64,000 bases of DNA from Phycicoccus sp. Soil802 (GCF_001429605.1 NZ_LMSS01000007.1:186001-250000), one strand, 5' to 3'; shown: positions 1 to 11,860, counted from the first letter of the stretch. Translations and numbers: made by a program. The notes: generated by a model from the letters alone, not told the origin.

Positions 1-223
1 CACCGTCCTTGTCATGGCGACGGAAGTCGATGACGCGGTAGGCGCGCTTGTGTCCACCACCGATGTGACGGGTGGTGATGCGGCCGTTGCTGTTGCGGCC
101 ACCGGACTTCGTGAGGGGGCGCACCAGCGACTTCTCAGGCGTGGAGCGCGTGACCTCGACGAAGTCGGCGACGCTGGAGCCTCGGCGGCCGGGCGTGGTC
201 GGCTTGTACTTGCGGATACCCAT
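1..223 (-). CDS. rplB: 50S ribosomal protein L2 (uL2), N-terminal part only
   Basis: The first 74 residues of uL2 are visible, starting [14 protein letters not shown] and including the conserved GGGHKR segment that begins the RNA-binding fold. The rest of the gene runs off the left edge. uL2 binds 23S rRNA near the peptidyl-transferase centre and is needed for subunit joining. It is the fifth gene of an S10-type operon, 35 bp after rplW. Start is ATG. Identity is certain; only the truncation limits the call. Confidence 0.97.
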   Translation of the reverse strand, partial: MGIRKYKPTTPGRRGSSVADFVEVTRSTPEKSLVRPLTKSGGRNSNGRITTRHIGGGHKRAYRVIDFRRHDKDG

Positions 224-258
224 TGTTCGTAATCCCTTACGTCTCTTCAGCGATTCCG

Positions 259-564
259 TCAGGCGCCGGCACCGAAGATGTCGATCGAGCCCTCGCGGAG
301 GGTGACGATCGCACGCTTGGTGTCCTTGCGCTTGCCGATGCCGAACCGGGTGCGGCGGGTCTTGCCGACACGGTTGAGGGTGTGGACGGAGTCAACCTTG
401 ACGTTGAAGACGCGCTCGACGGCGATCTTGATCTCCGTCTTGTTCGCCCGCGGGTCGACGATGAAGGTGTACTTGCCCTGGTCGAGCAGCGAGTACGACT
501 TCTCGGAAACGACCGGTGCGATCAGGATGTCGCGCGGGTCCTTGCCTGCAGCGAGGGTGCTCAC
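259..564 (-). CDS. rplW: 50S ribosomal protein L23 (uL23)
   Basis: 101 residues, the usual length. The protein shows the PVVSEKSY segment near residue 18 and the basic [16 protein letters not shown] loop that contacts 23S rRNA. L23 sits at the polypeptide exit tunnel and is the docking site for trigger factor and SRP. The start is GTG and it overlaps the rplD stop in a GTGA arrangement, so translation is probably coupled. It sits in the usual S10-operon order between rplD and rplB. Confidence 0.98.
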   Translation of the reverse strand: MSTLAAGKDPRDILIAPVVSEKSYSLLDQGKYTFIVDPRANKTEIKIAVERVFNVKVDSVHTLNRVGKTRRTRFGIGKRKDTKRAIVTLREGSIDIFGAGA

Positions 565-1388
565 TTGGTCTCCTCCTCGTCCGCGCTGGCCTTGGCGGCC
601 TTGGCCGTCTTCGCGGCCTTCGCGGGCTTGTCGGCCTTCTCAGCCTTCTCGGCCTTCTCGGCCTTGGCGGGCTTTTCGGCCTTCGCGGCGGTCTTGGTGG
701 CCTTGGCGGGCTTGTCTGCCTTCGCAGCCTTCTCGGCCGTGGCGGTCTCGTCCGTCTCGTCGACGATCGTGACCTCGACGCCACCCACGGGCTGTGCCTT
801 GGTGACGAAAGCCTCCAGGGCGGCCTTGGTGAAGACGACGTCGTCCGAGCACAGCACGTCGTACGTGTTGAGCTGGTCGGCGGCGAGCACGTGCACGCCC
901 TCGAGGTTGCGCACCGACTTCAGCGACACCAGGTCGCTGCGGTCGAGCACCACGAGCAGGTTGGGACGGTCGGTCAGGCCGGCGAGCAGGGCGAGCGCGT
1001 CCTTGGTGGACGGGGCGGAGCCCGTCACCAGCGACTCGACGACGTGCACGCGGTCGTGGCGGGCCCGGTCGGAGAGGGCGCCACGCAGGGCGGCGGCCTT
1101 CATCTTCTTGGGGGTCCGCTGGGCGTAGTCACGCGGCTGCGGGCCGTGGACGACGCCACCACCGGCGAACTGCGGGGCGCGGGTCGAGCCCTGACGGGCG
1201 CGGCCGGTGCCCTTCTGGCGGTAGGGCTTGCGGCCACCACCGCGGACTTCGCCGCGGGTCTTGGTGGAGTGCGTGCCCTGACGCGCAGCGGCCAGCTGGG
1301 CCACGACGACCTGGTGGATCAGCGGGACGTTGACCTGGACGTCGAAGATCTCGGCGGGCAGGTCGGCGACGACAGTCTTGGTAGCCAT
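561..1388 (-). CDS. rplD: 50S ribosomal protein L4 (uL4) with Lys/Ala-rich C-terminal tail
   Basis: 275 residues. Residues 1 to about 215 are a normal uL4, with the tunnel loop around [20 protein letters not shown] and the HGPQPRDY segment. The last roughly 55 residues are a low-complexity run of [13 protein letters not shown]-type repeats ending in DEEETK, which E. coli L4 lacks. L4 lines the exit tunnel and in some bacteria represses its own operon; whether it does so here is unknown. It starts with ATG 5 bp after rplC. Confidence 0.97.
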   Translation of the reverse strand: MATKTVVADLPAEIFDVQVNVPLIHQVVVAQLAAARQGTHSTKTRGEVRGGGRKPYRQKGTGRARQGSTRAPQFAGGGVVHGPQPRDYAQRTPKKMKAAALRGALSDRARHDRVHVVESLVTGSAPSTKDALALLAGLTDRPNLLVVLDRSDLVSLKSVRNLEGVHVLAADQLNTYDVLCSDDVVFTKAALEAFVTKAQPVGGVEVTIVDETDETATAEKAAKADKPAKATKTAAKAEKPAKAEKAEKAEKADKPAKAAKTAKAAKASADEEETK

Positions 1389-1393
1389 GTGGG

Positions 1394-2050
1394 TCAGGCT
1401 CCCTTCGCGGCCGTGCGGACGAGGACCGTGCCGTTGCGGGGGCCGGGAACGGCACCCTTCACGAGCAACAGGCCTCGCTCAGCGTCCACGGCGTGGATCG
1501 TGAGGTTCTGGGTGGTCTGGCGCTCGCCGCCCATCCGGCCGGCCATCCGCATGCCCTTGAAGACGCGGCCCGGGGTGGCGCAGCCACCGATCGAGCCCGG
1601 CTTGCGGTGGTTCTTGTGGGAGCCGTGGGAGGAGCTGACGCCGTGGAAGCCGTGCCGCTTCATGACGCCGGCAAAGCCCTTGCCCTTGGTGGTGCCGGTG
1701 ACGTCGACGTCCTGGCCGGCCTCGAAGGTCTCGACCGTGACTTCCTGGCCGAGCGTGTACTCGGCGGCGTCAGCGGTACGGAGCTCCACGAGGTGGCGAC
1801 GCGGGGTCACGCCGGCCTTCTCGAAGTGCCCGGTCAGGGGCTTGGTCACCTTGCGGGGGTCGATGGCGCCGAACGCGATCTGGACGGCGTCGTAGCCATC
1901 CGTCGCGGCGTCGCGCACCTGCGTCACGACGCAGGGGCCCGCCTCGATGACGGTGACGGGGATGAGCCGGTTCTCGGCATCCCACACCTGGGTCATGCCG
2001 AGCTTCTTGCCCAGCACACCCTTCACGGTCTTGGTAGCAGTGGTGGTCAT
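1394..2050 (-). CDS. rplC: 50S ribosomal protein L3 (uL3)
   Basis: 218 residues. Recognised from [14 protein letters not shown] near the N-terminus and the central [17 protein letters not shown] and [17 protein letters not shown] segments that reach the peptidyl-transferase centre. L3 is an early 50S assembly protein. ATG start; the rpsJ stop lies 10 bp upstream, so the two are co-transcribed. Nothing unusual in length or composition. Confidence 0.98.
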   Translation of the reverse strand: MTTTATKTVKGVLGKKLGMTQVWDAENRLIPVTVIEAGPCVVTQVRDAATDGYDAVQIAFGAIDPRKVTKPLTGHFEKAGVTPRRHLVELRTADAAEYTLGQEVTVETFEAGQDVDVTGTTKGKGFAGVMKRHGFHGVSSSHGSHKNHRKPGSIGGCATPGRVFKGMRMAGRMGGERQTTQNLTIHAVDAERGLLLVKGAVPGPRNGTVLVRTAAKGA

Positions 2051-2060
2051 TTCGCCAGCC

Positions 2061-2369
2061 TCAGAGCTTGATCTCGATGTTGACGTCAGCCGGCAGGTCG
2101 AGACGCATCAGCGAGTCGACGGCCTTCGGCGTCGGGTCGATGATGTCGATCAAGCGCTTGTGGGTGCGCATCTCGAAGTGCTCGCGGCTGTCCTTGTACT
2201 TGTGGGGCGAACGGATGACCACGAAGACGTTCTTCTCCGTGGGCAGCGGCACAGGGCCGACCACCGTCGCGCCAGCACGGGTCACCGTGTCGACAATCTT
2301 GCGCGCCGAGTTGTCGATGACCTCGTGGTCATACGACTTCAAGCGGATGCGGATCTTCTGTCCCGCCAT
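2061..2369 (-). CDS. rpsJ: 30S ribosomal protein S10 / NusE (uS10)
   Basis: 102 residues beginning [16 protein letters not shown], the canonical start and length; the open frame continues 35 codons upstream but that part does not resemble S10. S10 is in the 30S head and, as NusE, binds NusB in antitermination and NusG in transcription-translation coupling. It is the first gene of the S10 operon here, preceded by a long leader that carries an element shared with rpsL. Confidence 0.98.
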   Translation of the reverse strand: MAGQKIRIRLKSYDHEVIDNSARKIVDTVTRAGATVVGPVPLPTEKNVFVVIRSPHKYKDSREHFEMRTHKRLIDIIDPTPKAVDSLMRLDLPADVNIEIKL

Positions 2370-2866
2370 CTCCGTTACGTCTCTCTCTCGCCGAACATCT
2401 AGCTTGGCCGGCTCTTGGCCATCTCCGACCCCCGCGGTCGGGTGTGTCGCACCCGCTTCGCGGCCGGACGACACGCGTTTTCACGCAGTCGTGCGGTTCG
2501 GATTGACCGGCAGAGCCGGGGCTTGCGCTTCCCTGGAGTGTCGCCCCGTGCTGAACGCACGGTTCGAGGTGTGTCACCGGGGGTGGCGGCGTCGACATGG
2601 GTCAACGGCGCGCGTCAAGCAACCGGTCCAGTGTGCCAGAGCGGGCGGCGACCTACCAAATCGAGGCGGTGGCACCCGGCATACCCGCACCGGTGGCGCG
2701 CCGCGCGCCGTCCGCGACGTCCCCACGGGGCCGGCCCCAGTATCCCGCGGGCCCACCTGCGCGGCCGACGCACCCACCGGCCGACCGGGCAGGCCGAACA
2801 CCCGGCCGGGCCCACCGGGGGTGGACACGGCCGGGGCGGCCGGGGGGGTGCAGTTCGGCCGGTCGG
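2370..2866. other. 497-bp gap: S10 operon leader and upstream region
   Basis: No convincing gene is seen. Next to rpsJ lies a leader of at least 80 nt carrying the element at 2425-2449. Further out are short GC-rich repeats and one copy of the octamer GGCATACC at 2678-2685. I could not identify a clear -10/-35 pair for the S10 operon, though one must lie here or read-through from elsewhere must serve it. Confidence 0.5.
2425..2449 (-). promoter_or_regulatory. Leader element of the S10 operon, shared with rpsL
   Basis: On the minus strand the 25-nt element starts CGACACACCCGA and ends GCGGGGGTCGG. It can fold CCGACC against GGTCGG over a GCGGG loop. It ends 55 nt before the rpsJ start. The copy in the rpsL leader (12318-12342) differs at only two adjacent positions. 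A conserved, foldable element in two ribosomal-protein leaders suggests an autogenous or growth-rate control site; the ligand is unknown. Confidence 0.55.
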
Positions 2867-3433
2867 TCAGGGGCGACCGCCGCCGAGGACGCCGGCGTCG
2901 ACGGCCTTGAGGACCGCGGCCCGGTCCGCGGCGGACAGCGTGCCGGCCTTCACCGCCGCGTCGAGCCGGGTGGTCAGCTCCGTCCTGCGGCTCGCCTCCC
3001 GGTCGGCCTTGATCGCGTCGAGGGCGGCCTGGACCTTGACCTGGCTCACCCCGAGCTCCTTGGCCAGCGCGGTGACGCGGGCCTTCTCGCGGGCCTGGCG
3101 CTCGGCGTCGGTCGCCTGGCTGCCCTGCGCCGGCGGGCTGCTCGGCTGCTGCGCCGCCCGCAGCTTCTCCAACGCGGCGGTCACCTTGGCCTCGGTGAGG
3201 CCGAGCTTGGTGGCCAGCGCTGCGGCGTCCAGCCCGCCGGGGCCGCCGTGGTGGCCACCACCGCCGGGTCCGCCGCGGCCGGGCGACGCCTGGGAGGGGG
3301 CCGACGTGGACGTGCCACTGGGCGTCGGCCTGGCGGTGCTGTCGGCCATCGCGGCGCTGGCGCCGATCCCGGCGGCGACCGCAGCCACGCCTCCGGCGGC
3401 GGCGAGCTTCATGGACTTGCTGACGGTGGGCAT
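2867..3433 (-). CDS. Small secreted protein with two LxxxLGxxxxKVxxAL helical repeats
   Basis: 188 residues. Residues 1-31 are a signal peptide (hydrophobic core AAAGGVAAVAAGIGASAA, likely cleavage after AMA). A Gly/His/Pro-rich linker follows (about 35-66), then two similar helical segments: LATKLGLTEAKVTAAL (about 74) and LAKELGVSQVKVQAAL (about 122). The tail is charged and predicted helical. Such modules occur in exported actinobacterial proteins without a defined function. It stands alone between the S10 leader and a divergent oxidase gene. Function unknown. Confidence 0.75.
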   Translation of the reverse strand: MPTVSKSMKLAAAGGVAAVAAGIGASAAMADSTARPTPSGTSTSAPSQASPGRGGPGGGGHHGGPGGLDAAALATKLGLTEAKVTAALEKLRAAQQPSSPPAQGSQATDAERQAREKARVTALAKELGVSQVKVQAALDAIKADREASRRTELTTRLDAAVKAGTLSAADRAAVLKAVDAGVLGGGRP

Positions 3434-3596
3434 CGGGGGCGCACTTCCTCTCGTTGACGGGGCGCCGCGGTGCGCCCCTCTCCCGCCGAGGCTGCGCCGC
3501 CGGGCTGGTAGGAGGCCGTGGCGAACCTGTCACGACGCTGTCAGGTCGGCCCCGCCTTCACAGCCACAGCAGTCGACCGACTGGCAGGATCGAGCC

Positions 3597-4907
3597 ATGT
3601 CGGACCCATCAGCAGTGCCGCCCCCGGAAGGGCCCGGCCGCACCCGCCAGGGGCTGGTCTACCGCGCCGGCGTCCTCGGACACCGGCCCACCGTCCCCAC
3701 TGACGCCGCCGAGCTGGAGCGGCGTGCGCAGGCGGCCATGTCGCCCCGCGCCTGGGCCTACGTCGCGGGCTCGGCCGGCGAGGGCGCGACGGCCCGGGCC
3801 AACCGGGCGGCGTTCGACCGGCACCGGATCGTCCCCCGCATGCTGCCCGGCCGGGCCACCCGCGACCTGTCCACCGAGCTGCTGGGCCGCCGGCTCCCGG
3901 CGCCGGTGCTGCTCGCACCGGTGGGCGCGGCCGGGCTGGTCCATCGCGACAGCGACATCGAGATCGGCGCGGCCGCGGCCCAGCTGGGGCTGCCGTACAT
4001 CATCTCGAACCAGGGGTGCTCTCCCATGGAGGACGTCGCCGCGGCCATGGGCTCGGGCCCGCGGTGGTTCCAGCTCTACTGGTCGAAGGACGAGCTGCTG
4101 GTCGACAGCCTGCTGGCCCGGGCCGAGGCCAGCGGGGCCGAGGCGGTCGTCGTCACGCTGGACACCACGATGCTCGGCTGGCGACCGCAGGACCTCAACC
4201 TCGGGTCGCTGCCGTTCTCGCAGGGGATCGGGATCGCGCAGTACACCTCGGACCCGCGCTTCCAGCAGGTCGTCGCCGAGCGGGTGGCGGCCAAGCAGGA
4301 GCAGAAGGGCGCCTCGGACGACGTCAAGGTCACCCTCGGTGCGCTGCGGTCGCTGCTGTCCATCAGCCGGGAGCACCCCGGCGACCTGCGGTCCAACCTG
4401 CGCTCCCCCACCCCGCGCGCGGCCGTCGAGACGTTCCTCGACATCTACTCCAACCCCGGCCTCACCTGGGAGCAGCTCGCGACGCTGCGCGACCGCACGT
4501 CACTGCCGTTCCTCGTCAAGGGCGTGCTCCACCCGGACGACGCGCGGCGCGCGGTCGAGGTCGGCGCGAGCGGCATCGTCGTGAGCAACCACGGCGGCCG
4601 CCAGGTGGACGGCGCCATCGCCTCCCTCGACGCCCTGCCCGCCGTGCGGGCCGCGGTGGGTCCCGAGCTCCCCCTCGTGCTCGACAGCGGGGTGCGCACC
4701 GGCAGCGACGTCGTCAAGGCGATCGCTCTCGGCGCCGACGCCGTTGCGATCGGGCGCCCCTACGTCTACGGGCTGGCGCTGGCCGGGCGCGACGGGGTGC
4801 GGGACGTCCTGTCCAACATCGTGGCCGAGCTCGACCTGACGATGGGCCTGTCCGGGGTGGGTTCGGTGTCCGAGCTCGGACCGGAGCTGCTGGCGGCGGC
4901 GCCCTGA
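3597..4907 (+). CDS. FMN-dependent alpha-hydroxy-acid oxidase, lactate 2-monooxygenase-like
   Basis: 436 residues, one TIM-barrel flavoenzyme domain. Visible are the FMN-site LAPVGAAGL, the QLYWSKD segment with the active-site Tyr, LTLDT-type strand (VVTLDTTMLGWRP), the barrel Lys in FLVKGV, and the catalytic His/Arg motif SNHGGRQVDG. LGWRPQDLNLG and GIGIAQYTSDP resemble lactate 2-monooxygenases more than glycolate oxidases. The reaction would oxidise an L-2-hydroxy acid, possibly L-lactate; the exact substrate is not settled by sequence. ATG start; the stop overlaps the next ATG (TGATG). Confidence 0.88.
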   Translation: MSDPSAVPPPEGPGRTRQGLVYRAGVLGHRPTVPTDAAELERRAQAAMSPRAWAYVAGSAGEGATARANRAAFDRHRIVPRMLPGRATRDLSTELLGRRLPAPVLLAPVGAAGLVHRDSDIEIGAAAAQLGLPYIISNQGCSPMEDVAAAMGSGPRWFQLYWSKDELLVDSLLARAEASGAEAVVVTLDTTMLGWRPQDLNLGSLPFSQGIGIAQYTSDPRFQQVVAERVAAKQEQKGASDDVKVTLGALRSLLSISREHPGDLRSNLRSPTPRAAVETFLDIYSNPGLTWEQLATLRDRTSLPFLVKGVLHPDDARRAVEVGASGIVVSNHGGRQVDGAIASLDALPAVRAAVGPELPLVLDSGVRTGSDVVKAIALGADAVAIGRPYVYGLALAGRDGVRDVLSNIVAELDLTMGLSGVGSVSELGPELLAAAP

Positions 4908-5506
4908 TGGCCAGGCCGCTCCTCAGCACGGCCCGACTGGAGCTGCGACCCCTGACTGCCGATGACAGCGACCTGCTCGTCGAGCTCGACGGCGACCGGG
5001 CAGTCATGGAGTTCCTCAGCGGTCGCGAGACCCCGCCGGACGAGGTCATCGAGGTGTGGATGCCGCAACGCACCGACCCGGCGCACGACGCACTCGGGCT
5101 CGGCTACTGGTCGGGCTTCGAGGACGGTGAGTTCGTCGGGTGGTTCTGCCTGACGCCCACCGGCGACGGCGAGGCCGAGCTGGGGTACCGACTCCGCCAG
5201 CGGGCCTGGGGTCGTGGCCTGGCCAGCGAGGGAGCCCTGCGCCTGCTCGAGCACGGGTTCGTGACCGCGCGGCTGCGGCGCATCTGGGCCGAGACGATGG
5301 CGGTGAACGTGCGCTCGCGAGCCGTCCTCGAGCGGCTCGGCCTGCGGCACGTCAGCACCGACGTGCGGCAGTGGGACGACCCCCTGCCCGGGGCCGAGCT
5401 GGGTGAGGTCGTCTACGAGCTGACTGCCCAGGAGTTCGCCAGCCGACGCGCGGCGACGTCCGGAAGGAGCGTCAGGCGGGACGTCAGGGGAACGGAACGG
5501 CCTTGA
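4907..5506 (+). CDS. GNAT family N-acetyltransferase (RimJ/RimL type)
   Basis: 199 residues. The N-terminus LSTARLELRPLTADDSD and the acetyl-CoA loop RQRAWGRGLASEGA (the family R/Q-x-x-G-x-G/A motif, about residue 98) mark the RimJ/RimL subgroup; AVNVRSRAVLERLGLRHV is the usual C-terminal strand-helix. Members acetylate ribosomal-protein N-termini, antibiotics or small amines; the substrate here is unknown. It is translationally coupled to the upstream oxidase by a 1-base overlap and its 3' end overlaps the convergent phosphoesterase gene by 23 bp. Confidence 0.88.
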   Translation: MARPLLSTARLELRPLTADDSDLLVELDGDRAVMEFLSGRETPPDEVIEVWMPQRTDPAHDALGLGYWSGFEDGEFVGWFCLTPTGDGEAELGYRLRQRAWGRGLASEGALRLLEHGFVTARLRRIWAETMAVNVRSRAVLERLGLRHVSTDVRQWDDPLPGAELGEVVYELTAQEFASRRAATSGRSVRRDVRGTERP

Positions 5507-7661
5507 GGTCGTCGAACGACATCGTGATGGGGGCGTTGGTCGCGCTGCCCGACAGGTAGAGGTAGAGGCCGACGCCACCGGCCACCTGGAACCCTGCCGT
5601 CGAGTCCGTCGCGGTCTTCTGCCACGTCGTGGGCTCGGTCGTCCCGGACTTCCAGACCCGCGCCCGAATCGTCGTGGGTGAGGTGCCGGTGACCTGGACC
5701 CGGGCGAGCAGCTTCTCGCCCGCCGCCATCGTGATCCCCGGGATCTGGGTCTCGGCGGCCAGGACGGTCTCCGCGTTCGCCGCGGTGGCCCGCTGCAGAG
5801 ACAACCAGACGCCACCGTTCGACGTGTAGTGCACCTTCGCCCGGTAGTCGCCCACGCCGGCCACCCGCCGGCCGTTGAGCGAGGCGTAGGCCCCGCTGCC
5901 GCTGGCGACCTTGTCGAGGGCGATGGTGGCGCTGAGGTCGGTGCCCGAGGAGGAGACACCGGCCAGCGCAAGCCACGGACCGGATCCCGCAGCGAGCCGC
6001 ACCTGGCCGACCCCCGAGCCGACGGACAGGTTCGTGGCGGACCCGCTGAAGGTCCATGCCCCGCCCGTGTCGGCGCTCCCCCAGCCGCTGGCCAGGGTGC
6101 GGCCGAACGCATCGGCCGCGAGGACGGTCGGCGGGGGCGGCGCGGTGACCGTGACCGAGGTCGTCGTGGTCCCGGTGGCCCCGTTGTTGTCGGTGACGGT
6201 GAGCCGCACCGGGTAGGTGCCGGCCGCGGAGAACGTGTGGCTGGGGGTTGCACCACTGCCGTCGGCGGTCGCGTCACCCCAGTTCCACGCGTACGACGCG
6301 ATGCTGCCGTCGGGGTCGTTCGAGCCGGTGCCGTTGAAGGTGCAGCCCAGGTCGGTGCAGCTGTTCGTGAAGCTCGCCGTGGGCGGCTGGTTGGGCGTCG
6401 GGGCGACCGTCACCGACCGGGTGGTGCTGCCGGTGGCACCGTCGTCGTCGGTCACGGTGAGGGTGATCGTGTAGGTGCCGGCCGCGGCATACGTCCGGCT
6501 CGACGTGACGCCGGTGCCGGTGCCACCGTCGCCGAACTGCCAGGCGTAGGAGCTGATCGTGCCGTCGGGGTCGCTGCTGGCCGCGGCGTTCACGGTGCAG
6601 GCGAGCTGGGTGCAGCTCGGCGTGAAGTCGGCCACCGGCGGCTGGTTGGGCGGCGCCGCACCACGGGTGATGGTGAACGCGTCGGTGAAGGTGAGGCCCG
6701 CAGCCCGGCGGAAGTTCGCGGTGAGGACGTCGGCCGTGACCGAGAAGTCGAGCACGCCGAAGGTGGGGTTGATGTTGAGCCCGGCGTAGGCGGCGAAGTA
6801 GCCGGCCTCGGGGTCGGTGGTGTTGACGTCGCGCTGGTTGATGCCGCCGGTGCCGACCGTCGCGAAGACGGTCCCCGCGCCCGCGGCGAGGTCGTTGTCG
6901 GAGTCGACGACGCAGGACGCGTTGAACGTGCCGGGCACGAGCTGGGTGCACCCCGCTCGGGTGGTGAGCTGTTTGGTGCGCTGGTAGAGGTGCTCGTGAC
7001 CACCGAGGACGAGGTCGACCTTCTTGGTGAGCAGCAGGTTGGCCAGGTCGGAGCCCATCTCGCAGGCGTACTGCCCCAGGCTCAGGCACGGTGTGTGGTT
7101 GCCGACGACGACCCACGGGATGCCCGCCGCCCGAGCGGAGTCGATCGCCGCGGCGGTCCAGGTGTACTGCGGGGTGCCGACCGCGTAGCTCAGTGTGCCG
7201 GCGGTGAACGGGATCCCGGCCGCCACGGCGATGTAGCGCACCAGAGGAGCGTTGGCGGGCACGTCGACGTAGTACTGGCGGCCGTAGGTGCCCTTGAGGC
7301 CGGGCAGCTGGTTGGGCAGGCAGGCCGAGAAGTCGTTGATGTTGCCGTTCTGTCCGTTGCTCTCGTGGTTGCCGGAGACCAGCTCGAAGGGATAGCCCTC
7401 GCCCACCCCGGCCTTGACCGCGTTGCACCACGCGTCCTCGGCGCCGGTGGTGCCGTAGGACATGTCACCGAGCGCGGCGTGGAAGTCGTTGTCGAGCGAT
7501 CCGATCAGGTTGAAGACGCTGGTCGCGTTTCCGCCCGCGGAGAAGTCGCCCGCGGCGCTGAACCGCACGGTCGGGTCACCGGGTGCCGACGCCACCGGAG
7601 CCGCGAGCACGGTGAGGAGCACCGCAGTCGCCAGCGCCACGCGGCGGAACCGTCCGGTCAT
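5484..7661 (-). CDS. Secreted metallophosphoesterase with two PKD domains and a C-terminal sandwich domain
   Basis: 725 residues. Signal peptide 1-26. Calcineurin-like phosphoesterase at about 30-300 with GDFS, LGDMSYG, SGNHE, VGNHTPC and GGHEHLYQR metal-site motifs. Two PKD domains follow (about 335-420 and 425-505), each with SDPDG/NDPDG, W-x-FGD/WNWGD and TYTITLTV/TYPVRLTV signatures and a Cys pair. The last 200 residues look like a concanavalin-type beta-sandwich (DAFGRTLASGWGSADTGGAW). It probably acts outside the cell on phosphate esters or nucleotides; the substrate is unknown. ATG start; monocistronic and convergent with the acetyltransferase. Confidence 0.88.
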   Translation of the reverse strand: MTGRFRRVALATAVLLTVLAAPVASAPGDPTVRFSAAGDFSAGGNATSVFNLIGSLDNDFHAALGDMSYGTTGAEDAWCNAVKAGVGEGYPFELVSGNHESNGQNGNINDFSACLPNQLPGLKGTYGRQYYVDVPANAPLVRYIAVAAGIPFTAGTLSYAVGTPQYTWTAAAIDSARAAGIPWVVVGNHTPCLSLGQYACEMGSDLANLLLTKKVDLVLGGHEHLYQRTKQLTTRAGCTQLVPGTFNASCVVDSDNDLAAGAGTVFATVGTGGINQRDVNTTDPEAGYFAAYAGLNINPTFGVLDFSVTADVLTANFRRAAGLTFTDAFTITRGAAPPNQPPVADFTPSCTQLACTVNAAASSDPDGTISSYAWQFGDGGTGTGVTSSRTYAAAGTYTITLTVTDDDGATGSTTRSVTVAPTPNQPPTASFTNSCTDLGCTFNGTGSNDPDGSIASYAWNWGDATADGSGATPSHTFSAAGTYPVRLTVTDNNGATGTTTTSVTVTAPPPPTVLAADAFGRTLASGWGSADTGGAWTFSGSATNLSVGSGVGQVRLAAGSGPWLALAGVSSSGTDLSATIALDKVASGSGAYASLNGRRVAGVGDYRAKVHYTSNGGVWLSLQRATAANAETVLAAETQIPGITMAAGEKLLARVQVTGTSPTTIRARVWKSGTTEPTTWQKTATDSTAGFQVAGGVGLYLYLSGSATNAPITMSFDDLKAVPFP

Positions 7662-7753
7662 GGCCCGAAACTAACCCCGGACCGGCCCGGCCACCTCCCC
7701 CACGAGCCGTACCCGGGAACGGGCACACCCGGCATACCGGGCAAAAGCAACAA

Positions 7754-7779
7754 GGCCCCGCAGCCGTAGCTGCGGGGCC
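7754..7779 (-). terminator. Rho-independent terminator after tuf
   Basis: A perfect 11-bp stem (GGCCCCGCAGC) with a 4-nt loop, followed on the minus strand by the T-rich run TTGTTGCTTTTG. It lies 60 bp past the tuf stop and is the most textbook terminator in the window. A GGCATACC octamer lies just beyond it at 7731-7738. Confidence 0.92.
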
Positions 7780-7838
7780 CTGTCGGTGGAGCTGGGTGCG
7801 TCAGACCACTGTGGTGCTGGACCGCGGTGTTCCTGTGA

Positions 7839-9035
7839 CTACTTGGTGATCTTGGTGACGCGGCCGGCGCCGACGGTACGGCCGCCCTCGCGGATGGCGA
7901 AGCGCAGGCCCTCCTCCATGGCGATCGGCTGGATGAGCTCGACGTTCATCTCCGTGTTGTCACCGGGCATGACCATCTCGGTGCCCTCGGGGAGGTGCAC
8001 GACGCCGGTCACGTCGGTGGTACGGAAGTAGAACTGCGGGCGGTAGTTGTCGTAGAACGGCGTGTGACGGCCGCCCTCGTCCTTCGAGAGGATGTAGACG
8101 TTCGCCTCGAAGTCCGTGTGCGGGGTGATCGAGCCCGGCTTGCAGATGACCTGCCCGCGCTCGACGTCCTCGCGCTTGGTGCCACGCAGCAGCAGGCCGA
8201 CGTTCTCGCCCGCACGACCCTCGTCGAGCAGCTTGCGGAACATCTCGATGCCGGTGACGGTGGTCTTGGCGGGCGGACCCTCGTGGATGCCGACGATCTC
8301 GATCTCCTCGTTGACGTTGAGGATGCCGCGCTCGATACGACCGGTGACGACGGTGCCACGACCGGTGATCGTGAAGACGTCCTCGACGGGCATGAGGAAC
8401 GGCTTGTCGACCTCGCGCTCCGGCTCCGGGATGGCGCTGTCGACAGCGTCCATCAGCTCCAGGACCGACTTGCCCCACTCGGCGTCGCCCTCGAGCGCCT
8501 TCAGCGCCGAGACCTTGACGACCGGCAGGTCGTCGCCCGGGAACTCGTAGTCGGACAGCAGCTCACGGACCTCCATCTCGACGAGCTCGAGGATCTCCTC
8601 GTCGTCGACCATGTCGGCCTTGTTGAGCGCCACGACGATGTAGGGGACGCCGACCTGGCGGGCCAGGAGGACGTGCTCCTTCGTCTGCGGCATCGGACCG
8701 TCGGTGGCCGCGACAACGAGGATCGCACCGTCCATCTGCGCCGCACCCGTGATCATGTTCTTCACGTAGTCAGCGTGTCCGGGGCAGTCGACGTGGGCGT
8801 AGTGACGGCTCTCCGTCTGGTACTCGATGTGCGCGATCGAGATCGTGATACCGCGCTGCTTCTCTTCGGGTGCCTTGTCGATGTCGTCGAACGCGAACTG
8901 CGGGTTCAGGTCCGGGTACTTGTCGTGCAGGACCTTGGAAATCGCAGCCGTCAGCGTCGTCTTACCGTGGTCGATGTGACCAATGGTGCCGATGTTGACG
9001 TGCGGCTTAGTCCGCTCGAACTTTGCCTTCGCCAC
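7839..9035 (-). CDS. tuf: Elongation factor Tu
   Basis: 398 residues. GTPase motifs [10 protein letters not shown] (P-loop), DCPGHADY (G3) and NKAD (G4) are present, as is the RGITI switch I segment. EF-Tu delivers aminoacyl-tRNA to the ribosomal A site. Start is GTG (encoding [14 protein letters not shown]), chosen because an AGGAGG ribosome site sits 7 nt upstream. Last gene of the str operon, 116 bp after fusA, followed by a strong terminator. Confidence 0.99.
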   Translation of the reverse strand: MAKAKFERTKPHVNIGTIGHIDHGKTTLTAAISKVLHDKYPDLNPQFAFDDIDKAPEEKQRGITISIAHIEYQTESRHYAHVDCPGHADYVKNMITGAAQMDGAILVVAATDGPMPQTKEHVLLARQVGVPYIVVALNKADMVDDEEILELVEMEVRELLSDYEFPGDDLPVVKVSALKALEGDAEWGKSVLELMDAVDSAIPEPEREVDKPFLMPVEDVFTITGRGTVVTGRIERGILNVNEEIEIVGIHEGPPAKTTVTGIEMFRKLLDEGRAGENVGLLLRGTKREDVERGQVICKPGSITPHTDFEANVYILSKDEGGRHTPFYDNYRPQFYFRTTDVTGVVHLPEGTEMVMPGDNTEMNVELIQPIAMEEGLRFAIREGGRTVGAGRVTKITK

Positions 9036-9151
9036 TTGATGTCCTCCTCAGGACTCTTCTTTGGTTGAACGCCGTGTTCCCAGGCGGGACGTGGCGCGGA
9101 TTGGGGGTTGTGGAGCTCTGCAGTCCGTGGTGCGACCGGTAATGCTACCGG

Positions 9152-11269
<2,118 letters not shown>

Positions 11270-11343
11270 TGTGATCGTCTCATCTCGCTCGTTAGAAAAA
11301 GTTCGTGGTGGTGCGTGGGGGGCGGGGCCTCGACCACGCACCT

Positions 11344-11383
11344 CCGGTATGCCGCGTGCGCGCGGTGGCACGCGGCATACCGG
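11344..11383. repeat. Inverted repeat built from GGTATGCCGCG, inside the str operon
   Basis: Perfect 16-bp arms (CCGGTATGCCGCGTGC and its complement) around an 8-nt loop. It sits between the rpsG stop and fusA. There is no T-run after it on the minus strand, and strong termination here would silence fusA and tuf, so it may be an attenuator, an mRNA 3'-end stabiliser or a processing site. Confidence 0.8.
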
Positions 11384-11389
11384 TCGCTG

Positions 11390-11860
11390 TTACCAGCGGT
11401 AGTGCGCGAAGGCCTTGTTGGACTCGGCCATCTTGTGGGTGTCCTCGCGACGCTTCACTGCGGCGCCGAGGCCGTTGGACGCGTCGAGGATCTCGTTCAT
11501 GAGCCGCTCGGTCATGGTCTTCTCACGGCGCTGCCGCGAGTAGCCGACCATCCAGCGCAGGGCCAGCGTGGTCGCGCGGTTGGGCTTGACCTCGATCGGC
11601 ACCTGGTAGGTGGCGCCACCGACCCGACGCGACTTGACCTCGAGCGTCGGACGGATGTTGTCCAGGGCGCGCTTGAGGGTCACGACGGGGTCGGAGCCGG
11701 TCTTCTCCTTGACGCCCTCGAGGGCGCCGTAGACGATCGTCTCGGCGATGGACTTCTTGCCATCGAGGAGGATCTTGTTGACCAGCTGGGTCACCAACGG
11801 GGAGTTGTGGACCGGGTCGACGACGAGGGGGCGCTTGGGCGCGGGTCCCTTGCGAGGCAT
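11390..11860 (-). CDS. rpsG: 30S ribosomal protein S7 (uS7)
   Basis: 156 residues starting [16 protein letters not shown], the standard length. [15 protein letters not shown] and the [14 protein letters not shown] beta-hairpin are diagnostic; S7 nucleates the 30S head and contacts E-site tRNA. The start ATG shares a base with the rpsL stop (TAATG), so the two genes are coupled. Second gene of the str operon. Confidence 0.98.
   Translation of the reverse strand: MPRKGPAPKRPLVVDPVHNSPLVTQLVNKILLDGKKSIAETIVYGALEGVKEKTGSDPVVTLKRALDNIRPTLEVKSRRVGGATYQVPIEVKPNRATTLALRWMVGYSRQRREKTMTERLMNEILDASNGLGAAVKRREDTHKMAESNKAFAHYRW

Noticed and set aside
2370-2474. Longer S10 protein starting 35 codons upstream
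   Set aside because: The extension is not S10-like and would cover the leader element; the [10 protein letters not shown] start matches the family.
2415-3596. N-terminal extension of the hydroxy-acid oxidase
   Set aside because: The frame stays open about 390 codons upstream but that part is Arg/Pro-rich, overlaps the opposite-strand secreted-protein gene and lacks homology; the ATG at 3597 fits the family.
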